Shown one piece after another: positions 27,001-34,440 of a stretch of DNA of 64,000 bases. A program made the translations under genes and the position numbers. The notes under the pieces are model-generated. The model did no database searches. It was not told where the DNA came from and saw only the letters and a list, made by a program, of their open reading frames with translations. The first letter of the stretch is position 1, and each line of letters begins with the position of its first letter. This DNA comes from Stichopus chloronotus (taxonomy: Eukaryota; Echinodermata; Holothuroidea; Aspidochirotida; Stichopodidae), in assembly GCA_021234535.1 (NCBI GenBank), contig CM037830.1:35030937-35094936 (forward strand), given 5' to 3'.

Positions 27001-30000
27001 GATGAGCAGATGTCCAGAGCCGCAGAGAAAATGCAAGAGAACTTTCTGAGAGAGCAAATTTTGTACAAATCTGGAGAAATTCCGGTGAGCACCATCTACT
27101 GATGTGATGTTGTTCCAGATGTGGGAAGGGGGAAGGGGGTTATCGGAATACTTAATTGTCCGTCCAATGCTCCTGAAAATCTTGTTCTCAAATGGTATTC
27201 ATGAAAGTAAGATTGGAGAAAATGAAGAAATCCTGTTTAACTGCATCTTGCATCAGTCATTTGAAATATTCATTTTTGATCCCATATTGAAATATAAACA
27301 GACAGCTCAATCCAGTTGGAGTATTGTCAGTAAAGTCAGGATCCATATAGATCCATATAGATTGTAACATAGCAAAATGGTTTGTAATGGTACACTAAGT
27401 GTACTTAAGCATAGTTCACATTCTGAAACCTACTCAACAGAGTAAGGCTTACACAACTTCTGAAATTCCTGAAGAATATTATTGTGAAAAGGCACATCTG
27501 CCACTTCTCGAATAACTGGTACATTTCCGTTCGTAAATCTGTGAAATAGGCCATCTTGATAATATGGAAGATACTCCTGCTGTGACTGCCCTATGTTCAG
27601 ACACCCCTATGTTCAGACACACACATATTCCGACAGCAGCAGCAGCTAAGCTAGAACCTTTGGTTCCCACGATAAAGGAGCCAGTGGTATCGCAATCTTA
27701 ATTGTACGAGCTCTCTCCAGCCATTAGCACTCTCATTTGCAAATTAAAATAATGCGTATGGTACTGTATGTGATGATATTTCATGCTGGTGTCTGACACT
27801 ATTAACACTGAAGTCTTTTAGCCATGTGTTTAAATTTAAAGTAAGCCCTTCATAATATGATCAATGCATCCCAACTACAAGAAACATCATAGCCGAGCCC
27901 CCTAATTGTGTCTGACGTTATGGATTCGGAGCAAAATATGAGTGTCGGAACGTAGGGACGTCAGAACAAGGGGCTTTAACCATTCCTCCTAAGTTGACAT
28001 GTTTTGACATTTTCTGGTGGAGAATGCTTTGCCCTCATAGTGTCAAGTATGACATAGGTCATGCCCACCTTTTGCTGTTGAACCAATAGACTTATTTCTA
28101 CTTTCTCTTGTAGGATGAATAACAGGATAAGAGCGAAATATAGTCATCTGCATCAATTCAAGAATTACAGTTAATCTTAGACAGTCTTTTCTTTCTTTTC
28201 CTTCTTTATTTACATTTTTCAAATTTCTTCCCATAGTAACTAACCATTACTGAGGAGGAAATACCTTTACAGGTATCATGTTTGTGTTCTCTGCATGCTG
28301 CTTGACCTGTTGTTGTATTCCTTTTAGAGTGTTAAGAGCAGGGTTCTAGCCATGCTGGCCAGGGACAACTGGCCGAAAAGCCAACACCAACACTTGACCA
28401 GCATGAATATCAAGTCGTCAGCCTAACATCCGGCTGAAAATTTACAGAATGTTAAACAAGTGCAGGTCCAGTTGTGAAACCTTTGTTAAGTACTCAATTA
28501 AATGCTATTAAAGAGAAGAAAAACCTTTGCAAAAACAAAGTTGCCAAAAAATCATTTTCAGACACAAATACAGAGGTTTATCCTTGACACAAAGGTAGCT
28601 CAAAGCTAGGAACAAAGATTTCATCATTTGCAATCTCAGCATTTTCTATCTGCAAAACATATTCAAAATGGGAGGGGGAGCCCTCTCCATTTAGACATTT
28701 TTTTTCCCCTGTGAAGGCATTCACACTACATTCACCAAGCACCACAGATACCACTTGAAATGTATTAGCAAGAACCCTGATTAAGACTTTGCTGGTATCT
28801 ATGTCGAAATCCTTCCATTTTGTCTTTTTCTTTTTTATTTCTCTTGTCTCAATGTTGGAGATAAAACGAAAGCTCTGATTTACGGGGATGTTCATAAAAA
28901 GGGTCATGTGATCTTGAACTGCAAACTGCCATTCATTGTGTAACTGTAAAATTTGGACCCGTTCTTGTGAGTAAAATGCTCTTAAAGGTGGTGTGACATG
29001 CTTCTAGAAAAGAGCACCCTTCATTCAGAAGCTGCAAAGAAAAGCCTAGAGTGAAAATTTGTTGGAATTGTGTTTACATATTTTACCGTTTTTGAGATAT
29101 GACTTTTCAAAGTTTGAGAAAAATGCAAAGCAGTTGATGTGGAGTGTTGCAGTGTCAGTACTTTTTTATTAAGCCTATAAATTTTGCGATTTAATTACTG
29201 AGTTTCACATTGGTAAATGATATTGATATTTTTGAAGAAGAAAATGCAGGCTTCCAAAATAAAACCCTCCAGGCATATAATCTCAAATGTCCTTGAAATA
29301 AAGGTTACATAAACAAAGGATTAACGAACGACATATCATAGGAGTCCATCTATTGACGTCATAAATTTGCATACTTAGCAAATTTTTATTCATGATACAG
29401 CTGTGAGACACTAATTTGCCTGTAAATTTGTCAATCTTTGACAGATTTTGTTGAAATTAGTGTTTTTTTTTTAATATTTTCAATGCTGAATGCACCCAAT
29501 ATTCCAAAATGTCATTTTCATGTCACAAGACCTTTAACTGCACAATCAATATTCGATCTCTTTCTTGAGCAGTCAGCTTTGTGTGTCAACCTTTGAGGAA
29601 CAGTTCAGTTACCAGCCTCAAGTCAGAATGTAGCTCACCACAGGTGTAAATGACTTCTTCAATTGTCAGGCAGACAATTTCATCAAGGTTGCCATTGTAA
29701 CCCAAAAGAACGATTTCTTTAAAACTAAGTGTTGGGCTGATTTACCTTCACACCTGACTGACAAGTTTCTACAGATTCATAGTAAAGTGTGTCCTCAATC
29801 TCAACAGATGTTTTTAGGAAAATTGGCTGTTCAGGTTTTTTTTTTTTCTTATTTTTTACTTTGTGATATATGGCAGAAAAGCTTGGTGTATCATCGGTAA
29901 AAAAAATTGATTTCTCAATGAGTTGAAATCAACAAAAGTACAGCATACCTCCTTTCATATGCTTTACTATCAATGAACATTTTCAAAGAAAATTGCAGAA

Positions 30001-31355
30001 AGCAAACAATGTGCCAATTTCTTGTATGACTGATGTTTCTTAATGTCTGTGTTCTGTTCACAAGAAGGATAAATGTAGTTTCTACAAGTTGGTTCTATCT
30101 TTCAACTTTTGAAAAATGTCGCTTCTTTTTTTGCGCATACTTTTCTTTCCATGCCACATTCTACAAGTGAAACTCAAATGAGTCGTGTCTCATAAACATT
30201 CTGGTCTTATTCCTAATCCTTGTACATGTTGATTATTCTTGAACATTTCTCTGTAATAGTCAACTTCATTTTCTGAAGTTCTATGTTCCAACTATAAGTA
30301 AAAGTTCCAGTTTCATAGCCAGGTCAGATTCCGGGGTGGGAGGGGGGGGGGGAAGAGAAATGAGGAGTGGATCCTGTAACACATTTTACGTGTGTATCAA
30401 TTTTTTTCGCCCAGAACATCGTCGGAGGGAGGCAAAAAGGAAACTATATGAGTAGAGAACAACACTGTAATTCTCATAATGTAATGACTTCTTTGCAAAA
30501 AATGTCTCACTTGGAAAACTGTTGTTGGAGAGAAATTCATCTATGAAACTAAGCAATTTCATTTGTTTGTTTCAGGGACAACCAATGTGCACATTGTGGT
30601 TGTCCTTTCAAAATTAAGTCATTCTACCAAAAATCATATCATTAAATGCAATGAATAAGATAATTTTACAGGATACCATGCCATGACTACCCTTGTATTA
30701 TGTCAAATTTAATCCATTTTTGTAATTATTCTGAATAAAATCTGAATTTGGTTTAAAACACTAATTTATTAGGTTGCCTCTGAAGGGCAGCCTTGGTACA
30801 AACTCTGATTGCATCTTAGAAAATTGTTCGTCATCCTGGACTGACATTAGCACTATCACTGAAATTCTTCACTGAAATTCAATTTTTTCCCACTCTGTTA
30901 TCTCCATTTTTTTGATCGTCTATAATGTTTCTGCATATTTTATTTTTCCAATATGTTCACACATCTCCTTCACCATGCTTCTCTCTGCTAAGTTTTCCTC
31001 CTAGTGTGACACTGAAAGGCAATTTGTGTACCTCATTATCTAAAATCGTCCTTCTGTATCCCTGTTTTGTCAGGCTCTTCGACCGGATAGCGACGATGCC
31101 ATGTCAGTTTCTAGTGCTGGCTCCAAACCGTCCACCCCGAACACCACCGTCAGACCGAAGTCCTCTCGCATCCTCAACACCAAAGATAGAGAGCGCCTCC
31201 TCAAGGAAAAACGGGTGAAGAAGAAACAGCTGAAGGAACAAGCGTCGAGCGCGTCTGCTGCCCCCGATATGGAATCCCTGGCCTTGATGTTAGAAGAACG
31301 TAAAAGCGCCGCCATGGAGGCAACATCTACATTTACTGTCCAGATGAAAAAATAG
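1..31355 (+). CDS. Gene 1: large modular repeat, coiled-coil-rich protein (5' partial, 33 exons in window)
   Basis: Unrecognised family. The CDS joins 33 exons: 169-284, 442-546, 1615-1852, 2209-2324, 3394-3501, 4291-4528, 5406-5521, 7069-7188, 7814-8051, 9145-9263, 10419-10538, 11086-11323, 11851-11972, 12504-12676, 14042-14288, 15054-15215, 15466-15627, 16162-16344, 16898-17060, 17558-17748, 18663-18883, 19550-19743, 20450-20589, 20822-21014, 22034-22182, 22432-22630, 22920-23008, 23405-23590, 23737-23940, 25172-25318, 26032-26136, 26851-27084, 31074-31355. Every junction is AG/GT and the phases agree throughout, giving about 1,870 aa ending at TAG. The product is rich in E, K, R, Q, A and L with no visible signal peptide or membrane helix, so a cytosolic or cytoskeletal helical protein is inferred. 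The first exon starts in phase 1 after an AG, so at least one A-type exon must lie left of the window. Exon calls are by eye; alternative splicing cannot be excluded. Confidence 0.85.
41..118. repeat. GAT-rich imperfect microsatellite
   Basis: Imperfect GATGAT/GATAAT repeats in the intron just upstream of exon B0. Antisense reading gives a His-rich frame that I do not regard as a gene. Confidence 0.8.
169..284 (+). CDS. Gene 1 exon B0 (module B)
   Basis: Acceptor CAG at 166-168, donor GTAAGT at 285. It begins with two bases finishing a Gly codon (phase 1) and ends in phase 0, 116 bp like B1 and B2. It encodes the B pattern: G-M-S-E-D-E-I near the start, an E-rich helix, then a N-I-M-E-A-I-E-N segment. 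The matching A exon would lie upstream of the window. Confidence 0.85.
442..546 (+). CDS. Gene 1 exon C0 (module C)
   Basis: Phase 0-0, 105 bp, 35 codons. Carries the C signature E-K-Y-D-D-L-K-D-R-L-L-A-E-L-L followed by K-Q at the exon end. The donor (GTTTAG) is weak, but the frame and the match to C1-C3 support it. Confidence 0.8.
1615..1852 (+). CDS. Gene 1 exon A1 (module A)
   Basis: 238 bp, phase 0 to phase 1. Encodes AEWAKLSEKERQ, then MERRLRMEGKYDEAAALLG, then an R/E-rich helix ending KRKQRMAAG. It is one of four A exons with exactly this length, and the fixed W, KLSE and GKYDEA positions define the module. The intron before it (547-1614) shows no other gene. Confidence 0.9.
2209..2324 (+). 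CDS. Gene 1 exon B1 (module B)
   Basis: 116 bp, phase 1 to 0, after a long polypyrimidine tract. Encodes GMTLEEALKLEEEEARLED near the start and V-M-E-A-I-D-T-L near the end, the conserved B layout. Confidence 0.88.
2340..3080. repeat. Degenerate minisatellite built on GAATTCAAAGCTA-like units
   Basis: In the intron between B1 and C1, variants of TTGAATTCAAAGCTATGA recur every few tens of bases (for example near 2571, 2620, 2705, 2757 and 3020), often followed by AGTAG or ACAGA. Units are too diverged to fix the period by eye. Confidence 0.6.
3394..3501 (+). CDS. Gene 1 exon C1 (module C)
   Basis: 108 bp, phase 0-0. Starts E-K-N-A and carries EKKYDAARDKMLTDALIQQ, the clearest C signature with K-Y-D and a following R-D-K-[ML]-L helix. 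Confidence 0.88.
4291..4528 (+). CDS. Gene 1 exon A2 (module A)
   Basis: 238 bp, phase 0 to 1. Encodes SASKWAKLSEAERQ, LKERQLRREGKYDEADALMG and a terminal RKKRIAAG. The ATG at 4291 is an internal Met after the acceptor AG, not a translation start. Confidence 0.9.
4866..5330. repeat. Tandem duplication of about 250 bp in the intron between A2 and B2
   Basis: GTTATCTTTGTGCTG followed by a GTGTAA.CTGTTGATTGTG block occurs near 4874 and again near 5122. GATGTAATCTT / GTAATGTAATCTT blocks follow in both halves. Confidence 0.55.
5406..5521 (+). CDS. Gene 1 exon B2 (module B)
   Basis: 116 bp, phase 1 to 0, acceptor TTTCAG and donor GTAAGA. Encodes GFTEEEIVVMETEDRLHEEE and later NIMEAIEQAMEG, matching the B layout. 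Confidence 0.87.
7069..7188 (+). CDS. Gene 1 exon C2 (module C)
   Basis: 120 bp, phase 0-0. Starts E-K-A-D-I-L and carries DRKYEEIRDKILTDALMKQ, close to C1. It has a K-P-[DS]-Q insertion also found in C3. Confidence 0.88.
7814..8051 (+). CDS. Gene 1 exon A3 (module A)
   Basis: 238 bp, phase 0 to 1. Encodes TDAEWAKLSESERQ, LKERELRRLGKWEEVSLLLG and ends KRRQRLGAG. Here Tyr of GKYDEA is Trp and Asp-Glu is Glu-Glu, a conservative variant. Confidence 0.9.
9145..9263 (+). CDS. Gene 1 exon B3 (module B)
   Basis: 119 bp (one codon longer than B1), phase 1 to 0. Encodes GLSEEEIEELEEQEKREEEE followed by S-V-M-E-A-I-E-T-L-L-Q-E. Confidence 0.86.
9411..9760. repeat. Minisatellite with a unit of about 75 bp, about five copies
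   Basis: The block TTTGAT.TCTCGAGA..ACTTT..CCATGATACAGT recurs near 9415, 9492, 9566, 9642 and 9716, with GGGTCAG or GTTTAGGGT spacers. It lies in the intron after exon B3. Confidence 0.65.
10419..10538 (+). CDS. Gene 1 exon C3 (module C)
   Basis: 120 bp, phase 0-0. Starts E-K-N-D-I-L and carries QKNYENLADQILAKSLMNQ, the most diverged of the C1-C3 set. Confidence 0.86.
11086..11323 (+). CDS. Gene 1 exon A4 (module A)
   Basis: 238 bp, phase 0 to 1. Encodes KSEWTKLSEQERQ, MKERQLRKEGKLDEAAALLS and ends RKERIAWG. Its donor GTGAGT lies at the start of a three-copy tandem repeat (see findings). Confidence 0.9.
11324..11410 (+). repeat. Three-copy 28-29 bp tandem repeat beginning at the A4 splice donor
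   Basis: Units start at 11324, 11353 and 11381, each with a [GT]TGAGT[AG]ATT...TCAT.CTAATTTATT pattern. The first unit includes the functional donor GTGAGT of exon A4, and the second carries an intact GTGAGTAA. Confidence 0.8.
11851..11972 (+). CDS. Gene 1 exon B4 (module B)
   Basis: 122 bp, phase 1 to 0. Encodes GMTTKEVIALEAEEIREEDE and NILEALDFKIEE. The second string recurs at the start of exon J, which identifies J as B-end plus C4'-like sequence. Confidence 0.86.
12160..12420 (+). repeat. tRNA-derived SINE, copy 1
   Basis: TGGCCAAGTGG at 12166-12176 fits an RNA polymerase III A box, and GGTTTGCACTCC near 12224 is a degraded B box. The 3' half (AAGTTGTAAT..., CCACAGGCTT.CTCCACACTTGTG, AAAATAACTGCCC) is shared with the copy at 48878-49165, which defines the family. 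Confidence 0.65.
12504..12676 (+). CDS. Gene 1 exon C4' (start of second-order repeat, copy 1)
   Basis: 173 bp, phase 0 to 2. Starts E-K-A-A-L-M like a C exon but continues into ALAKLRREQRKARQEENFDA, then A-A-L-V-I-G-L. The closest relative in the window is exon J, with the same ALAKLRREQR string. Confidence 0.85.
14042..14288 (+). CDS. Gene 1 exon D
   Basis: 247 bp, phase 2 to 0. Encodes an R/K/Q helix (LAKERLEQRKKQIAARKLAK), a short A/P/E linker and a C-like end with I-R-Y-Q-E-E-R-D-L-M-V-Q. It parallels exon K in position. Confidence 0.83.
14537..14660 (+). repeat. Possible tRNA-like SINE head
   Basis: TGGTGGAGTGGTTGGC (A-box-like) and GGGTCGTTGCC (B-box-like) are spaced as in a tRNA-derived element. 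The tail does not obviously match the other SINE copies, so this is tentative. Confidence 0.3.
15054..15215 (+). CDS. Gene 1 exon E
   Basis: 162 bp, phase 0-0. Encodes an acidic then basic helical stretch starting I-L-S-E-E-E-S and containing KLSELKEQRQQWRDSG. Acceptor CGCAG, donor GTGAGT. Confidence 0.8.
15466..15627 (+). CDS. Gene 1 exon F
   Basis: 162 bp, phase 0-0, the same length as E. Contains VAILADLQQKQDEEASIL, which reappears as VAMLADLQQKQ in exon N. Confidence 0.83.
16162..16344 (+). CDS. Gene 1 exon G
   Basis: 183 bp, phase 0-0. First half N-G-W-C-D-T-V-A-A-T-L-L matches exon O (E-G-W-M-E-N-L-A-A-S-L-F). Its end, EGKYDALRDKLLLE, is a C signature that is completed by the first codons of exon H. 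Confidence 0.83.
16898..17060 (+). CDS. Gene 1 exon H (first half of an A-like unit)
   Basis: 163 bp, phase 0 to 1. The first codons A-L-M-R-Q finish the C unit of exon G. ADEWLRLSEKERQ and LRQEGKFEEANALLGQ then give a complete A front half. An intron interrupts where A1-A4 have none. Confidence 0.84.
17558..17748 (+). CDS. Gene 1 exon I (second half of A-like unit plus B-like tail)
   Basis: 191 bp, phase 1 to 0. Continues the A helix (KMKQEERLKRRLEMRAQIKA), then G-L-D-I-S-D-E-A-L, resembling the G-[MLF]-[ST]-x-E-E start of B exons without an intron between. Confidence 0.83.
18663..18883 (+). CDS. Gene 1 exon J (second-order repeat, copy 2)
   Basis: 221 bp, phase 0 to 2. Starts NILEELNSHFEDEKAALL, fusing a B end to a C4' start, then LALAKLRREQRMLQEEGKFD and A-A-A-A-L-F-G-L. 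It ends in phase 2 exactly like C4'. Confidence 0.85.
19550..19743 (+). CDS. Gene 1 exon K
   Basis: 194 bp, phase 2 to 1. Encodes S-I-M-K-D-R-E-R-Q-M-Q-L-A-R-N-R-L-E, parallel to the start of exon D, then an acidic/glutamine-rich stretch. Confidence 0.82.
20450..20589 (+). CDS. Gene 1 exon L
   Basis: 140 bp, phase 1 to 0. Encodes a short helix with VSILEEVERKHVVERETLHQ. The K-H-V-V-E-R-E stretch is C-like but lacks the K-Y-D-x-x-x-D core. Confidence 0.8.
20822..21014 (+). CDS. Gene 1 exon M
   Basis: 193 bp, phase 0 to 1. Less charged than its neighbours: L-K-Y-Q-R-D-S-W-M-A-G-T-M-A-A-L-S-Y followed by Q-L-E-Q-Y-L-L-L. It may form a more globular helical segment. I see no clear counterpart in copy 1 other than E by position. 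Confidence 0.8.
21622..21677. repeat. (AATG)n microsatellite
   Basis: About thirteen uninterrupted AATG units in the intron between exons M and N of gene 1. Confidence 0.95.
22034..22182 (+). CDS. Gene 1 exon N
   Basis: 149 bp, phase 1 to 0. VAMLADLQQKQTSENSAL matches exon F in order and spacing. Confidence 0.82.
22432..22630 (+). CDS. Gene 1 exon O
   Basis: 199 bp, phase 0 to 1. REGWMENLAASLF matches exon G; the following V-T-I-D-E-V-V-Q-Q-G-E-E-K-L-A-S-L replaces G's C-like end. The exon was placed by frame and by the TTTAG acceptor, which is short of pyrimidines. Confidence 0.8.
22920..23008 (+). CDS. Gene 1 exon P
   Basis: 89 bp, phase 1 to 0. A lysine-rich start then EDYDADAMLAQLEKQYAAKR, a degenerate K-Y-D-E-A-x-A-L-L core. 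Confidence 0.78.
23405..23590 (+). CDS. Gene 1 exon Q
   Basis: 186 bp, phase 0-0. Encodes a long charged helix: RSAALKKLAARKARQEDKLY, then E-D-Q-A-A-M-A-M-L, again a degenerate repeat core. Confidence 0.83.
23737..23940 (+). CDS. Gene 1 exon R (K/E helix and polyserine)
   Basis: 204 bp, phase 0-0. Encodes an uninterrupted R/E/K helix (residues about 1-45), then an acidic D/E/S stretch with two Ser runs around G-R-P-T. The Ser runs use mixed TCA/TCT/TCG/TCC/AGC codons. Likely a flexible linker. Confidence 0.82.
25172..25318 (+). CDS. Gene 1 exon S
   Basis: 147 bp, phase 0-0. Encodes MSEQQKKALFTALVRDHTRA and a K/E/Q helix. The intron before it (23941-25171) shows no gene or clear repeat. Confidence 0.83.
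26032..26136 (+). CDS. Gene 1 exon T
   Basis: 105 bp, phase 0-0. LESRKNKQYDTAMNLIGIGE is a late relative of the K-Y-D-E-A-x-A-L-L-G core. Confidence 0.8.
26851..27084 (+). CDS. Gene 1 exon U
   Basis: 234 bp, phase 0-0. Begins E-E-R-E-K-Q-M-T-M-V and forms a long charged helix through E-S-L-S-K-D-E-Q-M. Followed by a roughly 4-kb intron that holds the MITE and the minus-strand coding remnant. Confidence 0.83.
28578..29830 (-). pseudogene. Decayed minus-strand coding remnant interrupted by a MITE
   Basis: A reading frame running from about 29725 down to the stop at 28578 looks protein-like, with varied residues and no repeat bias. It is interrupted by one in-frame TGA (29586-29588) and by the TTAA element at 28982-29537. 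Removing the element leaves both flanks in the same frame. A further coding-like piece (about 29729-29812) is one frameshift away. Recognisable fragments include LTAQERDRIL beyond the element and NEWQFAVQDH before it. I do not recognise the family; it could be an old transposon ORF or a host gene copy. It lies antisense within the last intron of gene 1. Confidence 0.5.
28982..29537. mobile_element. MITE with TTAA ends, copy 1 (556 bp)
   Basis: Ends TTAAAGGTGGTGTGACATG and, inverted, TTAAAGGTCTTGTGACATG: near-perfect terminal inverted repeats including a TTAA at each edge. No transposase ORF. TTAA target duplication is typical of piggyBac-type transposition, so a non-autonomous element mobilised that way is inferred. 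Confidence 0.75.
31074..31355 (+). CDS. Gene 1 terminal coding exon V
   Basis: 282 bp including the TAG stop. The acceptor TGTCAG lies after a pyrimidine-rich stretch. Encodes a Ser/Thr/Pro-rich linker, a basic helix (DRERLLKEKRVKKKQLKEQA) and a short helix ending T-V-Q-M-K-K. The G+C-rich wobble composition matches the other gene 1 exons and contrasts with the flanking AT-rich DNA. Confidence 0.83.
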   Translation, partial: ALRPDSDDAMSVSSAGSKPSTPNTTVRPKSSRILNTKDRERLLKEKRVKKKQLKEQASSASAAPDMESLALMLEERKSAAMEATSTFTVQMKK

Positions 31356-32800
31356 ATGAAAGGCCCAGTCTCGTAGAGCTAGTTAGCCTGGTAATTATCG
31401 TTCGATACACTATATTGCTTAAGACCTGATTTACCTCAGTGTAAAGAGGATAGTAAAATGAAGAGGATAGTAAAAGGAATTTAGAGGATATGCATAATCT
31501 CTAGAGGATATGGAAGTCACATATATTTCATTACGCGTACAGCTGGGGCGCACTTCCTCCTCATATTTCACTGACCCTGAAATTCAACCCTGAGGATCCT
31601 CACTTCCACAGATCATGGTAATAAAAATAATTACTGACTGTCCATCCAGCATAAACAGCTGCAGTGGAAAATCTTGCAACAGGTCGGGACAGTTGTCCTT
31701 CACTGCTACAGTACTTCCTCTTTAAGGACAGACCACCTGCGAGGCCAAAGGGTATAAGAAAAACAATTCTTGATAGCCAAGCATTTGTTACCTCACATGA
31801 GGTCAAAAGGCAGTCATGTGACAACCAAAAAATTCAGAGTTTCGCCGGGGAGGGGTGGTGGGTGGGGGCAAGGGGAAGACACTCACAATTTCCCTGGGAG
31901 TAACTCATAATGCTTGCTTTGAGGCCACTTACCATTTCAAAGGACATCCAATTCCATACTGTTGGTGGTTCAGAAAAATGAATCCTGTATAACTACATAG
32001 AAAAAATGTCAATTTTGTTGGAACTTGTCCTTCGTTTCAGGTACCAAGAAAATAGTATTTTGAGGTGTCAGGTGGAAATTTTAAAATATTTCTATTATGT
32101 AGGAAAAGTCGATAGAAAGATTTAGTTGATGTACGTAGACAATCTGTGGTGGAAAAAGGGTTGATAATACAGTAGATATTCCATGCATTTTATGGGGTTT
32201 TTTTTATTCCATTTTATGTTTTAATACTTCGTATAATAACACCATTCCTAAATCACCTTGAGAACTCATAATACATTATCATTCCTTTCATGAAAGTAAA
32301 TATTCCTTATAACATTTGTCAAGTACTGGCTTTGAGTAGTTCTGATATAGTGATATATATCAATGCATATTGTAGTATTTTGTAGTTTTTTTTTAGAATT
32401 TGCTTCCCCTCATTTCAGTAAGAAATGCAAAGTGGAAAAATCATCTTCCAATACATTTTTTTTCTTTAAATATCAATCATATGTAGTACATCCGTCCGCT
32501 TAACAGTTTGTTGTACTTTTTTTCATCATGTTTCAGAAAATTATCTATGAAAGATTGATTACCTCGACAGATTACTTTGTAAAATAATATTTTCTAGATA
32601 GATATTATAACTGTTTGCAACTATTCATAAAGAAATTTTCTTCATTATTCAGGGCAGTCTTGTCACAAGTATCTCATCAGTCCATTCCAAATTTTATCAT
32701 TCCGTCCTCATTATTATTCGTGCTCATTAGTTTCCACAATAAACTGATTTAATTGTCTTTCATGGGAACAATAAAAAATCTAAATAAATGTAGGATTTAG
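31356..32800 (+). other. Probable 3' UTR of gene 1
   Basis: No open frame of note follows the TAG. AATAAA hexamers at 32738-32743 and 32769-32774 are candidate poly(A) signals. The transcript end is inferred only. Confidence 0.35.
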
Positions 32801-34189
32801 AAGAATAAGCTACTAGTATTTCTCTATCTCTTTTCATTGTTCATTATGCAATCGTAGTTGGGAGAATGGGAACATTCAACCCAAATATGAAAGACATTTT
32901 TGCAGAACAAGTATGCGTTGGACAAGAATATTACGATAGAGTTTTTCTCACAAGTCATGTCAGAGGGCTTAATATGTCATGCCCATGGTAGGAGGCATTG
33001 GAGAATGGGTCTCTTAAAGTATACCATAGACCCACTTTGCATGTCAGTCACAATGATACAGTGATGCACCCTCCGTAAGGCTAAGCCACAAAATTGAACA
33101 TGTGGATGGCTGCACATGCAGCGTGTTTACACGTGTCTAGTGTTACACTATGTATACTGTTTGTTTGTTTGCTTCAAGGAGGGTGCCCTGTTTTGTTGTT
33201 GCACATTTGATATCAATGCAGGGGGTTTATTATGAATAGCAGAATGGTCCTGGGTGGTCTTTCATCTACACCAATGGTTTTTAGTAGATCAGCTTGATTA
33301 TAAGTTTCAATAAACAGTATTCCTGCCTGGCTCATCCCTTCTCCATGTTTGATATATGCTGGGAGTCCCATGAGGGTAGAAGGGGGAGCATGGGGATGGT
33401 GATTCCAATGTAAAAGAACCCCTCCCCCACCCACCTGAATGGACATAAATCATATGAATTTGAAAAATATTCCACATATGGCAGGATAAACTGATAGTAT
33501 TATTCCAACTCCCCCTCACCTCCATTTAATCCCTGAAAGGAGAAAATCAACCGTGAGAAACTCTTTTCGTCTGTCTGATACCTGTTAGCACAATGTGATG
33601 TAGTGACATAAATGTTAACAGACCAACACATGTCTTACCAGAAAGCGATATTTCTCCAACAAGTTTGCCAAAAAACACCGTCAGAGCAAATAATTTGCAT
33701 TTAACAGATACATTGATCTTTCAGTTTAAACAACTGTGAAAAAAAGTCCACATGGAAATCCCGTGTACAAATATATGGGTAAATATTTACCAGAATTGTG
33801 GTCTAGTAGCTAAGATCTACTACGATTGAATAAAAATATGTATTTCTATAAAAGAACGCAAGCACATCGTATGAAAATATTCCCAAACTGATCGGCAGAC
33901 AGAATTTAGCCAGTGAATTCATTGAGTGCTGCACAGCTGTGAAGTCAATGTACACAGTCACGTCAAACATTTTGAAGAAAAACATAAAAGCAGAGGCACT
34001 TTATGAATACATAAACAGTTTCATGTTGATGATCATCTATTGAAAATTATTTTATGATGTAAATGAGTTAAATTTATGGAGAGAAAGAAAACAAAAGCTG
34101 TGCTTTGATTTATCAGTGAAAAGAAAAGCATATTTTATTTTCGAGATATTGAATACTGGATTTGACACTGCAAAAGATGTACCCTAATT

Positions 34190-34440
34190 TTACCACGAGA
34201 TAAACTATGGTAAATGTGTGGTGTAAAGAGTACTAAGTGTGTGTTAAATTGCGGTAAAGTCCACTGTGGAATATTAACAGTAGTTTTACCCTGGTATTAT
34301 TTTAGTAAACCTAGTGTAAAACTGCCGGACATTTACCATGGCCCGGTAAATTTACCATGGTTGGAACACCATGATACAACCGCAGTTTAAATCTAGCCTG
34401 GAATGAAGCATTTGGGTACGGTAAATGCACCACAAATGTA
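34190..34440. repeat. GGTAAA/TTTACC-rich palindromic segment
   Basis: TTTACC or GGTAAA occurs repeatedly, with a perfect palindrome GGTAAATTTACC at 34345-34356 between two CCATGG sites. There is no ORF. It could be a decayed foldback repeat. Confidence 0.5.
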
